Source of the DNA: an uncultured SAR116 cluster alpha proteobacterium
Lineage (GTDB): Bacteria > Pseudomonadota > Alphaproteobacteria > Puniceispirillales > Marisalimonadaceae
DNA length: 64,000 nucleotides
Assembly (NCBI GenBank): GCA_902618025.1
Contig: CACMYY010000001.1
Coordinates: 223,860-287,859, forward strand
Reading direction: 5' to 3'
Of this stretch, positions 8,925-17,894 are shown in pieces. Below the pieces are notes generated by a model. The model was not told the origin of the DNA, did not search any database, and saw only the letters and a program-made list of their open reading frames with translations. A program made the position numbers and the translations under genes. Each line of letters begins with the position of its first letter. The stretch's first letter is position 1.

Positions 8925-9689
8925 TTATCTAGCAGTCCAGCCACCATCAACAAGGATACTTGAGCCCGTCATTAAAGATGAAGCATCAGAGGCTAAAAAA
9001 ACAAACGGACCCATCAAATCTGTTACCTCACCCAATCTTCCAATTGGTATCATTCCAATAGTTGTTTTTTTGAATTCCTCGTCTTTTAAAAATGGTTCTG
9101 TCATCGGAGTTTGGATAAAGGTTGGACAGATTGCATTCACTCTTATACCCTCTGGCCCTAATTCAATTGCTAATGATTTTGTAAAACCTTCAATGGCAAA
9201 CTTACTGGAGCAGTAAGTTGTCCTATTAGGCCCTCCTACATGACCCATCTGTGATGAAACATTAATTATAGATCCTTTTAAATTACTATCTAACATTTTT
9301 CTAACTACTAATTTTGTTAGATTGATGACTGACCGAACATTTAAAGACATTACATAATCAAAATCATCTATTTTTGTGTCTACAAGTTTTGCTGGTCTGT
9401 TTGTACCAGCATTATTTATAAGTATATCAAAAGGGTCGGATTTATCTACAAAACTTGACACGTCATCTTCTGCATTTACGTCTAATACTTCATAAGAAGC
9501 TTTATAACCTTGGCTATTAATATGGTCAGTTAAATCCTTTAACTCTTTTTCTGTTCTGGAAACTAAAGTTACATTTGCGCCAGATTCAGCTAGAGCAATT
9601 GAAGCACCCATTCCAATTCCTCGACCAGCACCAGTTACCAAAGCTTTTTTTCCATCCAGTCTGAAACTAGGCAATTTTGGATAATTCAT
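8925..9689 (-). CDS. short-chain dehydrogenase/reductase
   Basis: Classical 254-aa SDR, NAD(P)-dependent oxidoreductase. It has TGAGRGIG at residues 19-26, NNAG at 92-95, the catalytic Ser near 145 (NVSSQ), and Tyr159-x3-Lys163 in YCSSK. 'CPTFIQTPMT' and 'GSSILVDGGW' complete the fold. The closest familiar group is gluconate 5-dehydrogenase/3-oxoacyl-ACP reductase-like SDRs. A good SD (AGGAGATCTC before ATG) lies inside the short 8-base gap after the HisD-like gene, so the two are co-translated. It probably oxidises a hydroxyl of the same substrate handled by its neighbours. Confidence 0.88.
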   Translation of the reverse strand: MNYPKLPSFRLDGKKALVTGAGRGIGMGASIALAESGANVTLVSRTEKELKDLTDHINSQGYKASYEVLDVNAEDDVSSFVDKSDPFDILINNAGTNRPAKLVDTKIDDFDYVMSLNVRSVINLTKLVVRKMLDSNLKGSIINVSSQMGHVGGPNRTTYCSSKFAIEGFTKSLAIELGPEGIRVNAICPTFIQTPMTEPFLKDEEFKKTTIGMIPIGRLGEVTDLMGPFVFLASDASSLMTGSSILVDGGWTAR

Positions 9690-9697
9690 GAGATCTC

Positions 9698-11005
9698 CTA
9701 TTCTGCAGCCGCATAAGGCTCAATATTTCTTCCACCATACCTTCTAACTCTAACATTAGCTTGTTCGCCATGACCAGCAAATCCTTCTAAAGCGCATAGC
9801 CTTGAACAATATTCTCCAATTAGAGCAGATGCTTCATCAGTTAACACTTTTTGATATGTGCAAGTCTTTAAGAATTTTCCAACCCATAGACCACCCGTAT
9901 ATCTCGCAGCTGTTTTAGTTGGAAGAGTATGGTTAGTACCTATTACTTTATCTCCAAAAGCAACATTTGTTCTTGACCCAAGAAATAGAGCTCCGTAATT
10001 AGTCATATTATTATGAAAATAATCAGGATCTTCTGTCATCACTTGCACATGTTCAAAAGCTAATTTGTCTGCAACTTCTACCATTTCTTCAATATTGTCA
10101 CAAACTATAACTTGTCCATATTCTTTCCATGAAGTTTTAGCAATTCCTGCAGTTGGAAGAGTTTGTAACTGTCTGTCCACTTCTTTAATTGTTTCTATGG
10201 CTAATTTTTCTGAATCAGTTAATAAAATTGCAGGGCTAGTTGGCCCATGTTCTGCTTGCCCGAGAAGATCTATAGCACAAATTTCTGGGTCAGATGTCTT
10301 GTCAGCAATTATAAGAGTTTCAGTAGGTCCTGCAAATAAATCAATTCCAACCCTTCCAAATAGCTGACGCTTAGCCTCTGCAACAAACATATTTCCTGGC
10401 CCTACTAACATGTCAACGCCATTAATAGTCTCAGTTCCAATTGCCATTGCGGCAACAGCCTGTATGCCGCCAAGACACAAAATCTTATCGGCACCTCCCA
10501 TGTGCATTGCAGCTACTATAGCTGGATGAGGACTACCATCTTGTGGAGGAGCTGATGCTGTAATTTCTTTTACACCAGCAACCTTTGCTGTTAAAACCGA
10601 CATATGCGCTGATGCTACCATAGGATATTTCCCCCCCGGTACATAACAGCCAACCGCATTCATTGGTATATTTTTATGACCTAAAACAATTCCAGGAAGA
10701 GTTTCAACTTCAAGATCTTTAATACATTCAAGTTGTTTTTTTGCAAAATTTCTTACTTGATCTTGTGCAAATTTTATATCATCAATATCCCTTTTAGATA
10801 CTTTACTAATTGCAGTTTCAATTTCTTTGGGAGTTAAAATAAAATTTTCTGGTTCATAGTTGTCAAATTTTTTGGACAATTCTCTAACTGCATTATCACC
10901 TCTTTTAGCTACATCCAGTAAAATTTTCTCAACTGTTTTTTTTACTTCGGCATCAGCTTCTATTATTTCATTTTCTGATTTACCGTTTTTTAACCACTTT
11001 GCCAT
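9698..11005 (-). CDS. histidinol dehydrogenase-family enzyme, probably a catabolic (HpsN-like) paralogue
   Basis: 435-aa NAD-dependent zinc dehydrogenase of the HisD fold: 'CYVPGGKYP' (121-128), 'LVGPGN' (200-205), zinc motif GQAEHGP (249-255) and the C-terminal '[19 protein letters not shown]'. The HisD catalytic EH pair survives at residues 318-319, but the histidinol-contacting EHLE motif reads EHVQ. No other his genes are near. Paralogues with this sequence style include sulfopropanediol 3-dehydrogenase (HpsN), which converts an alcohol to a carboxylate in two oxidations. Being between a flavin reductase and an SDR/dehydratase pair supports a catabolic role. True HisD activity is not excluded. 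Confidence 0.8.
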   Translation of the reverse strand: MAKWLKNGKSENEIIEADAEVKKTVEKILLDVAKRGDNAVRELSKKFDNYEPENFILTPKEIETAISKVSKRDIDDIKFAQDQVRNFAKKQLECIKDLEVETLPGIVLGHKNIPMNAVGCYVPGGKYPMVASAHMSVLTAKVAGVKEITASAPPQDGSPHPAIVAAMHMGGADKILCLGGIQAVAAMAIGTETINGVDMLVGPGNMFVAEAKRQLFGRVGIDLFAGPTETLIIADKTSDPEICAIDLLGQAEHGPTSPAILLTDSEKLAIETIKEVDRQLQTLPTAGIAKTSWKEYGQVIVCDNIEEMVEVADKLAFEHVQVMTEDPDYFHNNMTNYGALFLGSRTNVAFGDKVIGTNHTLPTKTAARYTGGLWVGKFLKTCTYQKVLTDEASALIGEYCSRLCALEGFAGHGEQANVRVRRYGGRNIEPYAAAE

Positions 11006-11064
11006 TTATACCTCATTTATTTAAAATTATATTTTGATCCTATAAATTTTCTTAAACATTTCAA

Positions 11065-11535
11065 TCAAGAAATTTTACTATTCCAATATGCTAAAGGTTC
11101 TAAATTAGAAAATTTAAAAGAAGTAACTTTACCTACTAAAATTTGATGGTCACCTCCTGGATAATCTTCCCACTTGACGCAATCAAACCAAGCCAAACAA
11201 TCTTTAATTAATGGAAACCCATTTGCACTTCGTTGCCACTTAATATTTTTGAATTTATCTTTAGTTTGAGAAGAAAATAAATTACACAATTCTAATTGAT
11301 TTTTAGACAAAATATTTACTACATACCCATTAGAATTTTTATAAAAATTGTAAGTTTGTTGTTTCTTATCAATACTCCAAAGTACAAGAGGTGGGTCAAG
11401 AGACACCGAGCTAAAACTATTAACCGTCATGCCTATAGGATCACCAACATCATCAACCGCAGTAACAACTGTAATACCAGTTAAAAATTTACTCAAAGCT
11501 GTCTTAAAAGCTTCTATTTCTTTGTCTTTATTCAT
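11065..11535 (-). CDS. flavin reductase-like protein (HpaC type)
   Basis: A 156-aa FMN-binding split-barrel domain protein: 'TGITVVTAVDDVGDPIGMTVNSFSSVSLDPPLVLWSI' is the standard opening of NAD(P)H:flavin reductase components, and 'GDHQILVGKV' is the conserved closing motif. An upstream in-frame ATG (11575-11577) would add 14 basic, unlikely residues, so the ATG at 11533-11535 is preferred. It is divergent from the luciferase-like monooxygenase at 11632 with under 100 bases between, and probably supplies it with reduced flavin. Confidence 0.85.
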   Translation of the reverse strand: MNKDKEIEAFKTALSKFLTGITVVTAVDDVGDPIGMTVNSFSSVSLDPPLVLWSIDKKQQTYNFYKNSNGYVVNILSKNQLELCNLFSSQTKDKFKNIKWQRSANGFPLIKDCLAWFDCVKWEDYPGGDHQILVGKVTSFKFSNLEPLAYWNSKIS

Positions 11536-11631
11536 ATTTATTTTTCGATTGAAGAAGTTTTGATTTTTAAATAACATACATTATTGATTTATAGATAGTT
11601 ATTTATAAAATTTTTTTTAGGTTGGCTTATA

Positions 11632-12729
11632 ATGAAAATTGGCTTTTTTACTATGCCTATTCATCCTCTAGATAAAGACTATAAAAAAACCCTGTCAGAG
11701 GATCGGCAAGCATTTCTTTTAGCAGACAGACTTGGGTTTTCTGAAGCCTATTGTGGCGAACATGTTACAGATGTAGCTGAAAATATTACATCAAGCACCC
11801 TTTTCATAGCATCGCTGGTAGCAGAAACAAAACAAATTAGACTTGGCACAGGAACTGTTAACATGCCAAATTCGCACCCTGCCGCTATAGCAGGACAAAT
11901 AGCAATGTTAGATCATATGCTTGATGGTAGATTTAACTTTGGTATAAGCCCTGGAGGACTTGCCTCTGACGCTGAGGTCTTTGGTAATTTGGATAAAGAC
12001 AGAAACGCAATGTTTGTAGAATGCATAGATATGGTGTTGGATATTTGGAAAAAAGAATCTCCTTACAAGTTAAAAGGAAAATATTGGACAGTATCAACTG
12101 AACGTACCGAGATAAAAGAACTTGGGCAAGGTATTATGCGAAAACCACTGCAGAAACCACATCCACCGATAGTTTGCACCGTTGTTGCACCTTTTTCTAA
12201 AGGTTTGATTTCAGCTGCTGCAAGAGGATGGCACCCTATTTCTGCAAACTTTTTATTACCTAAATGGGTAAAAACTCATTGGCCAAATTATGTGAAGGGC
12301 TGTATCGAAGGTGGACATAAACCATGTGCTAAAAATTGGAGAGTTGCAAAATCCATTTTTGTATGTGAAGACAGAAAAAAAGCTAAAGAATATGCATTAG
12401 GAAATCAAAGTCCATATGTGTTTTATTATAAACAACTACTCGCAAAGTTTTTAAAGCATGGTAAGGCTAATTTATTTAAAGAAAATCAAAATATTTCAGA
12501 TACTGATGTTAAACTTGATGAGATTTGTAATAAACTAATATTGTATGGCACTTCTGACGAAGTTGCTGATAAAATTTTAGAATTTAGAGAAGAAGTAGGT
12601 GACTTCGGCACCTTATTATATGCTGGCCATGATTGGGCTGATGTAGAGCTGGCAAAGAAATCAATGGAATTGACAAGTGAAAAAGTGATGCCGCTAATTA
12701 ATAAAAATATTAAAATTGCTGCTGAATAG
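11632..12729 (+). CDS. LLM-class flavin-dependent monooxygenase (limonene monooxygenase/LuxA-like)
   Basis: TIM-barrel bacterial-luciferase-like enzyme, 365 aa, using reduced FMN and oxygen. Typical blocks: 'MKIGFFTMPIHP' strand 1, 'EAYCGEHVTD', 'LGTGTVNMPNSHPAAIAGQIAMLDHMLDGRFNFGISPGG', and 'GTSDEVADKI' near the C-terminus. The sequence most resembles the group annotated as limonene 1,2-monooxygenase or alkanal monooxygenase alpha chain. It has a GGCTT-like weak SD. A PcaD-like hydrolase follows 7 bases later and a flavin reductase is divergent, so the trio could be a two-component oxygenase with a downstream ester or lactone hydrolase. The substrate is unknown. Confidence 0.85.
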   Translation: MKIGFFTMPIHPLDKDYKKTLSEDRQAFLLADRLGFSEAYCGEHVTDVAENITSSTLFIASLVAETKQIRLGTGTVNMPNSHPAAIAGQIAMLDHMLDGRFNFGISPGGLASDAEVFGNLDKDRNAMFVECIDMVLDIWKKESPYKLKGKYWTVSTERTEIKELGQGIMRKPLQKPHPPIVCTVVAPFSKGLISAAARGWHPISANFLLPKWVKTHWPNYVKGCIEGGHKPCAKNWRVAKSIFVCEDRKKAKEYALGNQSPYVFYYKQLLAKFLKHGKANLFKENQNISDTDVKLDEICNKLILYGTSDEVADKILEFREEVGDFGTLLYAGHDWADVELAKKSMELTSEKVMPLINKNIKIAAE

Positions 12730-12736
12730 GTGTTTT

Positions 12737-13531
12737 ATGCAAAAAGTTTACATAAATGAAAACTATTATTTAAATGTAAAAGTTGAAGGTAACACAAACT
12801 TTCCTAAAATAATTTTTTCCAATTCTTTAGGATCTGATTTAAGATTATGGGATAGTCAGGCAGAAGCTTTGAAAGATAATTTCTGTATCATCAGATATGA
12901 TACTAGAGGTCATGGTCATAGTAGTAAATTTGAAGGCCCCTTCTCGTTCGATATGTTAGAGAACGATGTAATTACTATTCTAGATGAATTAAACATCGAA
13001 AAAGCCCATTTTGTTGGATTATCAATTGGTGGTATGACATCACTAGGACTAGCGTTAAAACATCAAAAAAGATTTAATAAAATTGTGTGTTGTGCTGCAA
13101 GAGCTGATATGCCAGCTCCAATGAAAGAAAGTTGGGATGAAAGAATATCAATTGTTAAAAAAATTGGAACTGATGGAGTTGTGAATAGCTCACTTGAAAG
13201 ATGGTATAGTGAAGAATTTAGAAACAATCCAAACAATATGTTTCAAATTAATCTTGCGACTGAAATGATTAAAAAAACATCTGTGGAAGGATATATAGGT
13301 TGTTGTGAGGCAATAAAAAACTTAGATTATTTAAAAGAATTATCTACAATTAATAAAGAAATCTTGTATTTATCTGGTGAAAATGATATCGGGGCTCCAG
13401 CTATGGCTATAGAAGAGATGCATCACCTTACTCCAAATAGTAAATATGAGTGCATACCTAAAGCTGCTCATATTATAAATATAGAGTCTCCAGATTTGGT
13501 TAACAAAATTATATTAGATTTTTTAATTTAA
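12737..13531 (+). CDS. alpha/beta-hydrolase, 3-oxoadipate enol-lactonase (PcaD)-like
   Basis: 264-aa hydrolase with the nucleophile elbow GLSIGG (Ser96), the oxyanion region 'NSLGSDLRLWDSQ', 'RYDTRGHGHSS', the acid in 'LSGENDIGAP' and the His in 'AAHIINIE'. These match PcaD/enol-lactonase-type hydrolases closely. The ATG at 12737 is chosen over an upstream TTG because it follows 'AATAGGTGTTTT' just after the monooxygenase stop. No other protocatechuate-pathway genes are nearby, so the family likeness is clear but the substrate is more likely the lactone or ester made by the preceding monooxygenase. Confidence 0.82.
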   Translation: MQKVYINENYYLNVKVEGNTNFPKIIFSNSLGSDLRLWDSQAEALKDNFCIIRYDTRGHGHSSKFEGPFSFDMLENDVITILDELNIEKAHFVGLSIGGMTSLGLALKHQKRFNKIVCCAARADMPAPMKESWDERISIVKKIGTDGVVNSSLERWYSEEFRNNPNNMFQINLATEMIKKTSVEGYIGCCEAIKNLDYLKELSTINKEILYLSGENDIGAPAMAIEEMHHLTPNSKYECIPKAAHIINIESPDLVNKIILDFLI

Positions 13532-13548
13532 TATCTTAATTTCATTAA

Positions 13549-14286
13549 CTAAAAAATAACTTTATAATAAATCCTACCTATGTTTTCTCTTATAAACATC
13601 GAAGTTCTTTTAATTGCTGGTAGTGAAGGTATAAAATTTAAAATAGTAATGTTTGAACTTGATCTATAAAAATCGACAGGGAATGGAATGACATTTAACC
13701 CTTGTTTTTCAAATAGAAATTTTGATCGTTTCATATGATAAGCAGATGTAACTAATATTATTGAAGGATTTTCAGGTAATAAACTAGAAACTTTTACACT
13801 TTCATCATAAGTCGTTTGAACTTTGTCTGAAACTAAAATCTTTTTTGAATCAATCCCTAATTCAATGGCTTTGTTTTTTAGTATGAATCCTTCTGGGCTC
13901 CAAGTATTATCCCAAGGTAATTGACCACCTGTAAAAATAATTTTATCACTTTTTCTTTGTTTTAAGAGCTCAACTCCAGAAAAAAATCTATTTGGAAGTC
14001 CCCATTGATATCTTTTTACTTCCCCTTCCTGAATTTGATTTATTCCCCCACTCAATACCACAATTGCGTCTGCATTATTAACAGACTGATAAGCAATAGG
14101 TTTATATGGTTTTTCTAATTGATTAAAAAGATATGTGGCAACAAAGCTGTTAGAAGAAAAAATTAAAACTAAAAAAGCAAGAAATACAAAAAACCGTCTT
14201 TTATAAAAGAAAGAGAAAATTAAAAATATAAGAATTATTCCTAATGGAGACAAGAAAAAAGGCAAAATTTTATGCAAATAAATCAT
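13549..14286 (-). CDS. YdcF/SanA/ElyC-family membrane protein (DUF218)
   Basis: 245 aa with two N-terminal membrane helices (about residues 9-30 and 32-50) followed by the DUF218 domain: 'ADAIVVLSGGINQ', 'GVELLKQRKSDKIIFTGG', 'TYDESVKVSSLL', 'LVTSAYHMKRSKFLFEKQGL'. ElyC/SanA relatives affect envelope and peptidoglycan precursor homeostasis. It lies 56 bases downstream of phoB on the same strand and may be read through from the phosphate operon, though no functional link is known. Confidence 0.85.
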   Translation of the reverse strand: MIYLHKILPFFLSPLGIILIFLIFSFFYKRRFFVFLAFLVLIFSSNSFVATYLFNQLEKPYKPIAYQSVNNADAIVVLSGGINQIQEGEVKRYQWGLPNRFFSGVELLKQRKSDKIIFTGGQLPWDNTWSPEGFILKNKAIELGIDSKKILVSDKVQTTYDESVKVSSLLPENPSIILVTSAYHMKRSKFLFEKQGLNVIPFPVDFYRSSSNITILNFIPSLPAIKRTSMFIRENIGRIYYKVIF

Positions 14287-14342
14287 ATATTTCAGGTACT
14301 TAAATTAATTAATATATTTAAAGTATCATATAATTTAATAAA

Positions 14343-15044
14343 TTAAATAATTTTATTTGTGAACAGTCCGTAACCGCCATCTCTTACGGTTCTTATAGGA
14401 TCTAAATTTTCATCTGAAGCAGTCTTTAGTGCCTTTCTTAGTCTACTCATATGAACATCTACTGTTCTTTCTTCAACATAAACACCATGGCCCCAAACCA
14501 AATCCAACAACTTGCCTCTGGAAAATATATGCCCTGGTCTTTCCATTAATAATGTAAGCAATTTGAATTCTTTAGGTCCGAGTTTTACATTTTTGTTAAA
14601 ATAATTAACGGTCATTTCATTCAGAGAAATCTTTAGATTTTCATGTTCTAAAATATTATTAATTAAAGCGGGCCTAGATCGTCTTAGAAGAGCATTAACT
14701 CTTGATATGAGTTCTTTTGGAGAAAAAGGTTTAGAAATATAATCGTCAGCTCCAGTATCTAATCCTAATGATTTATCTGTGTCATCGCTTCTTGCACTAA
14801 GAATAATTATAGGTAGTTGCTTAGTTTCAGATCTTGATCTCAAAGTTCTACATAAATCAATTCCAGACATATTAGGCATCATCCAATCCAAAATAACTAA
14901 ATCAGGAGAATGATCCTCAATCAGCTGTAATGCATTTTTACCATCTCTGGCTTTGATTGTTCCAAAACCTGATGTCTCAAGATTATATGCCATTAATTCT
15001 AATTGGTTTGGTTCATCATCTGCGATTAATATATTAGTTTTCAT
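14343..15044 (-). CDS. phoB: phosphate regulon response regulator
   Basis: OmpR/PhoB-type response regulator, 233 aa. Receiver domain with acidic pair D9-D10, phospho-acceptor D53 (VILDWMMPN) and K105 (SKPF), all at the same numbers as E. coli PhoB. The C-terminal winged helix ends in 'VDVHMSRLRKAL' and 'IRTVRDGGYGL'. It is the last gene of the phoR-pst-phoU-phoB cluster; an SD (AGAGG) lies in the 10-base gap after phoU. Expected to bind the Pho boxes upstream of pstS when phosphate is short. Confidence 0.95.
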   Translation of the reverse strand: MKTNILIADDEPNQLELMAYNLETSGFGTIKARDGKNALQLIEDHSPDLVILDWMMPNMSGIDLCRTLRSRSETKQLPIIILSARSDDTDKSLGLDTGADDYISKPFSPKELISRVNALLRRSRPALINNILEHENLKISLNEMTVNYFNKNVKLGPKEFKLLTLLMERPGHIFSRGKLLDLVWGHGVYVEERTVDVHMSRLRKALKTASDENLDPIRTVRDGGYGLFTNKII

Positions 15045-15054
15045 TTTTAACCTC

Positions 15055-15762
15055 TTATTCAGGAATTATAAGGCTACTTTCGTCAGCCTTTGGTCTTAGA
15101 TCTGATAAAACTTTTCCATTAACTAAAAAATAAACTTGCTCTGCAATATCTGTTACATAATCTGCAACACGTTCAATATTTTTGGCTATAAAAAGAAGAT
15201 GTGCACCAGTTGGAGCTAGTTTTTTATTTCTTTGCATTGATGCAACAATTTCCAAATAATATTGAGTATGCATTTTATCAATTTTAACGTCTGAATTTCT
15301 AACTTTAACAGCTAATTTGTCATCTTCATTAACATATGATTCAATTACATCTTCCATCATCGTAAAAGTTTTCTGTCCCATTTTACCAATATTAACCCCA
15401 GGTAAATCTGAGTAATTTAATTCTATTAATAATTTGGTTCTATTAGAAATATTTCTTGAATAATCTCCAATTCTTTCAAAAATTGTAGCAATTTTTAAAG
15501 CAACAATAATTCTTCTTAAGTCAGCTGCTTGGGGTGCTCTTAAAGCAATTATTTCAAAACCTAATTTTTGAACTCTATCATCCAAGTCATCTAAAATTGT
15601 GTCTCCGTCAATCACCTTTTCAATTTCTTCAAGGTTTTGTGTTCCAAAATTATTTATACAATTATCAAACTGATCAAGTGCAGTATTTCCTAATTTTAAC
15701 AAATTATCATTTAGTTTGTTAAGGTCATTGTCAAAAGATGAGTGAATATGTGTATTTTCCAT
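15055..15762 (-). CDS. phoU: phosphate signalling protein PhoU
   Basis: Two tandem three-helix PhoU domains (about residues 15-105 and 120-215), with the signature 'LRAPQAADLRRIIVALKIATIFERIGDY' and its second-half counterpart 'AKNIERVADYVTDIAEQVYFLV'. PhoU links the state of the Pst transporter to the PhoR kinase. 235 aa is standard. SD AGGAG; it starts 8 bases after pstB. Confidence 0.95.
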   Translation of the reverse strand: MENTHIHSSFDNDLNKLNDNLLKLGNTALDQFDNCINNFGTQNLEEIEKVIDGDTILDDLDDRVQKLGFEIIALRAPQAADLRRIIVALKIATIFERIGDYSRNISNRTKLLIELNYSDLPGVNIGKMGQKTFTMMEDVIESYVNEDDKLAVKVRNSDVKIDKMHTQYYLEIVASMQRNKKLAPTGAHLLFIAKNIERVADYVTDIAEQVYFLVNGKVLSDLRPKADESSLIIPE

Positions 15763-15770
15763 TAAAACTC

Positions 15771-16586
15771 CTATCCTATTTTCCCAGATATATATGCTTC
15801 AGTTTGATGATGCTGAGGCCTTGTAAATATTTCTTTTGTTTTTCCAACTTCAATAAGTTTTCCAAGATGAAAATAAGCTGTTCTTTTAGAAACTCTTGCT
15901 GCTTGTTGCATAGAATGAGTAACTATAACTATAGAATAATCATTCCCTAATTCATGTATCAAATCTTCAATTTTAGCTGTTGCGATGGGATCAAGCGCAG
16001 AACAAGGCTCATCCATTAAAATCACCTCTGGACTTACAGCAATTGCTCTTGCAATGCATAGTCTTTGTTGTTGCCCACCTGAAAGACCTGTGCCAGGGCT
16101 TTGAAGTCTGTCACTAACTTCTTGCCATAGACCTGCTCTTTTTAGAGACTCTTCAACAATAACATCCAAATGTTCCTTGTTTTCTGACAATCCATGTATT
16201 CTTGGACCATAAGCGACATTATCGTATATAGATTTTGGAAATGGATTAGGTTTTTGAAATACCATCCCAATACGAGCTCTCAAAGGTACAACGTCAATTT
16301 TTTTATCATAAATATTTTCATCATCAATAGTAATTTCTCCTTGCACCACACAAGAGTCTATAGTGTCATTCATTCTATTAAAACATCTAAGGAATGTTGA
16401 CTTTCCACAACCAGAAGGACCAATAAATGAAATAACTTCTTTACTTCCAATGTCGATGGTCACATTGTCTATTGCTTTATTATTTCCATAAAAAACATTA
16501 ACATTTCGAGCTTTTAATCTGGCATTTTTTGAAAAAACATCGCCTACAGTCAGTTCAAGAGATTTTAAATCGTTTCTATTATTCAT
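15771..16586 (-). CDS. pstB: phosphate ABC transporter ATP-binding protein
   Basis: ATPase of the PstSCAB high-affinity phosphate importer. Walker [13 protein letters not shown], the PstB-specific '[24 protein letters not shown]', signature [14 protein letters not shown], Walker [14 protein letters not shown] and the H-loop '[12 protein letters not shown]'. 271 aa. The ATG at 16584-16586 is preferred over the TTG one codon earlier; GGAGATC precedes it. Lies 12 bases downstream of pstA. Confidence 0.97.
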   Translation of the reverse strand: MNNRNDLKSLELTVGDVFSKNARLKARNVNVFYGNNKAIDNVTIDIGSKEVISFIGPSGCGKSTFLRCFNRMNDTIDSCVVQGEITIDDENIYDKKIDVVPLRARIGMVFQKPNPFPKSIYDNVAYGPRIHGLSENKEHLDVIVEESLKRAGLWQEVSDRLQSPGTGLSGGQQQRLCIARAIAVSPEVILMDEPCSALDPIATAKIEDLIHELGNDYSIVIVTHSMQQAARVSKRTAYFHLGKLIEVGKTKEIFTRPQHHQTEAYISGKIG

Positions 16587-16598
16587 CAATGATCTCCA

Positions 16599-17894
16599 TT
16601 ACCAACGTCTTTCAAGTTTTTTTCTTAAGTATACAGCTAATGCATTCATGCTAATCAAAAAACCTAATAAAACAATAATAGCTGCACTTGTTTTTTGAAT
16701 AAACATCCTTTCAGCAAAATCAGCCCACATAAATATTTGAACTGGCAAAACAGTGCCTGGGTCTACTATACTATTGGGTACATCAACTATAAATGCAACC
16801 ATTCCTATCATTAATAGAGGAGCGGTTTCACCTAAAGCCTGCGCCATTCCAATTATAGTCCCAGTTAACATGCCAGGCATAGCAAGAGGAATTACATGAT
16901 GAAAAATCACTTGAAGTTTAGAAGCTCCTATTCCGTAAGCCGCATCTCTTACTGACGGAGGAACTGCTCTAATTGCCGCCCTGGATGAGATTATTATTGT
17001 TGGTAATGTCATAAGAGCTAAAACCATTCCTCCAACTAGTGGAATAGATCTTGGCATCCCAAAAATACTTATAAATATTGCTAGTCCCATAATACCAAAA
17101 ACAACTGAAGGAACAGCGGCTAAATTATTAATATTAACTTCTATAAATTCAGTAATTTTATTTTTTTTAGCTACCTCTTCCAAGTAAATAGCCGTTGCGA
17201 CACCCAAAGGAAACGCAATCAACAAACATACAGATAATGTTAACATGGAGCCAATAAATGCTCCTTTTATGCCAGCCATTTCAGGGTTTCCTGATGCACT
17301 ACCACTTAAAATATAATCACTAAACTCATAAGAAATTCTACCTTCTTCATTCAATTTATCTATATATTCTATAATTTTGTTACTTATTCTTCTTTCCGAT
17401 TCTGGAGTTTCTCTTTTAATGTAGCCTCTTAAAAAACTATCTATATCATCATCTAACGCAAACTTAACTTTAGTTGTTGTTCCAAACAAAGAAGGATCAT
17501 TTTTAACCATCTTAGCAATTCTGACATCTTTACCAGATGAAACTATTTTTTTTGCTTGTTTTTTTGCTTTTCTTCCTTGGGGTTGAATAATAGAAAAAAG
17601 AGATTCATTTACTATCTTACTCGCCTCCCCATCAAATAAAGAGTTATCTGAGAGATCCCCTTTTGGATCAATTCTTTCTCTATCAAAATTTATGTCAAGA
17701 GTAACGTAATATTGAAAAAATCCAGAATATCCTTTTGAAAAAATTGAATAAAATAAAATAAGCAAAAAGCAGACTGCCAAGCTTATTGCAACCCTACCAT
17801 ATAATTTTAGTCTATTATCTTTAGCTCGTCTTTTTGCAATAGACTTTTTTACTTTATTTGAAGCTTCTAATGGTGTGATAATTTTATTATTCAT
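16599..17894 (-). CDS. pstA: phosphate ABC transporter permease PstA, long alphaproteobacterial form
   Basis: Inner-membrane permease of Pst. At 431 aa it is longer than E. coli PstA because of an N-terminal extension of about 200 residues with one membrane helix (about 32-52) and a soluble periplasmic part, as seen in alphaproteobacteria (DUF3333-like). The C-terminal half carries six helices and the permease loop 'PPSVRDAAYGIGASKLQVIFHHVIPLAMPG'. It overlaps pstC by 8 bases. Confidence 0.93.
   Translation of the reverse strand: MNNKIITPLEASNKVKKSIAKRRAKDNRLKLYGRVAISLAVCFLLILFYSIFSKGYSGFFQYYVTLDINFDRERIDPKGDLSDNSLFDGEASKIVNESLFSIIQPQGRKAKKQAKKIVSSGKDVRIAKMVKNDPSLFGTTTKVKFALDDDIDSFLRGYIKRETPESERRISNKIIEYIDKLNEEGRISYEFSDYILSGSASGNPEMAGIKGAFIGSMLTLSVCLLIAFPLGVATAIYLEEVAKKNKITEFIEVNINNLAAVPSVVFGIMGLAIFISIFGMPRSIPLVGGMVLALMTLPTIIISSRAAIRAVPPSVRDAAYGIGASKLQVIFHHVIPLAMPGMLTGTIIGMAQALGETAPLLMIGMVAFIVDVPNSIVDPGTVLPVQIFMWADFAERMFIQKTSAAIIVLLGFLISMNALAVYLRKKLERRW

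Noticed and set aside
10065..10367. Plus-strand 100-codon frame inside the HisD-like gene
   Set aside because: Opposite-strand shadow of a well-supported gene; no start site, Ser/Ile-rich composition typical of antisense frames.
13532..13548. Possible terminator between the hydrolase and YdcF genes
   Set aside because: No stable stem is visible; only AT-rich sequence between convergent genes.
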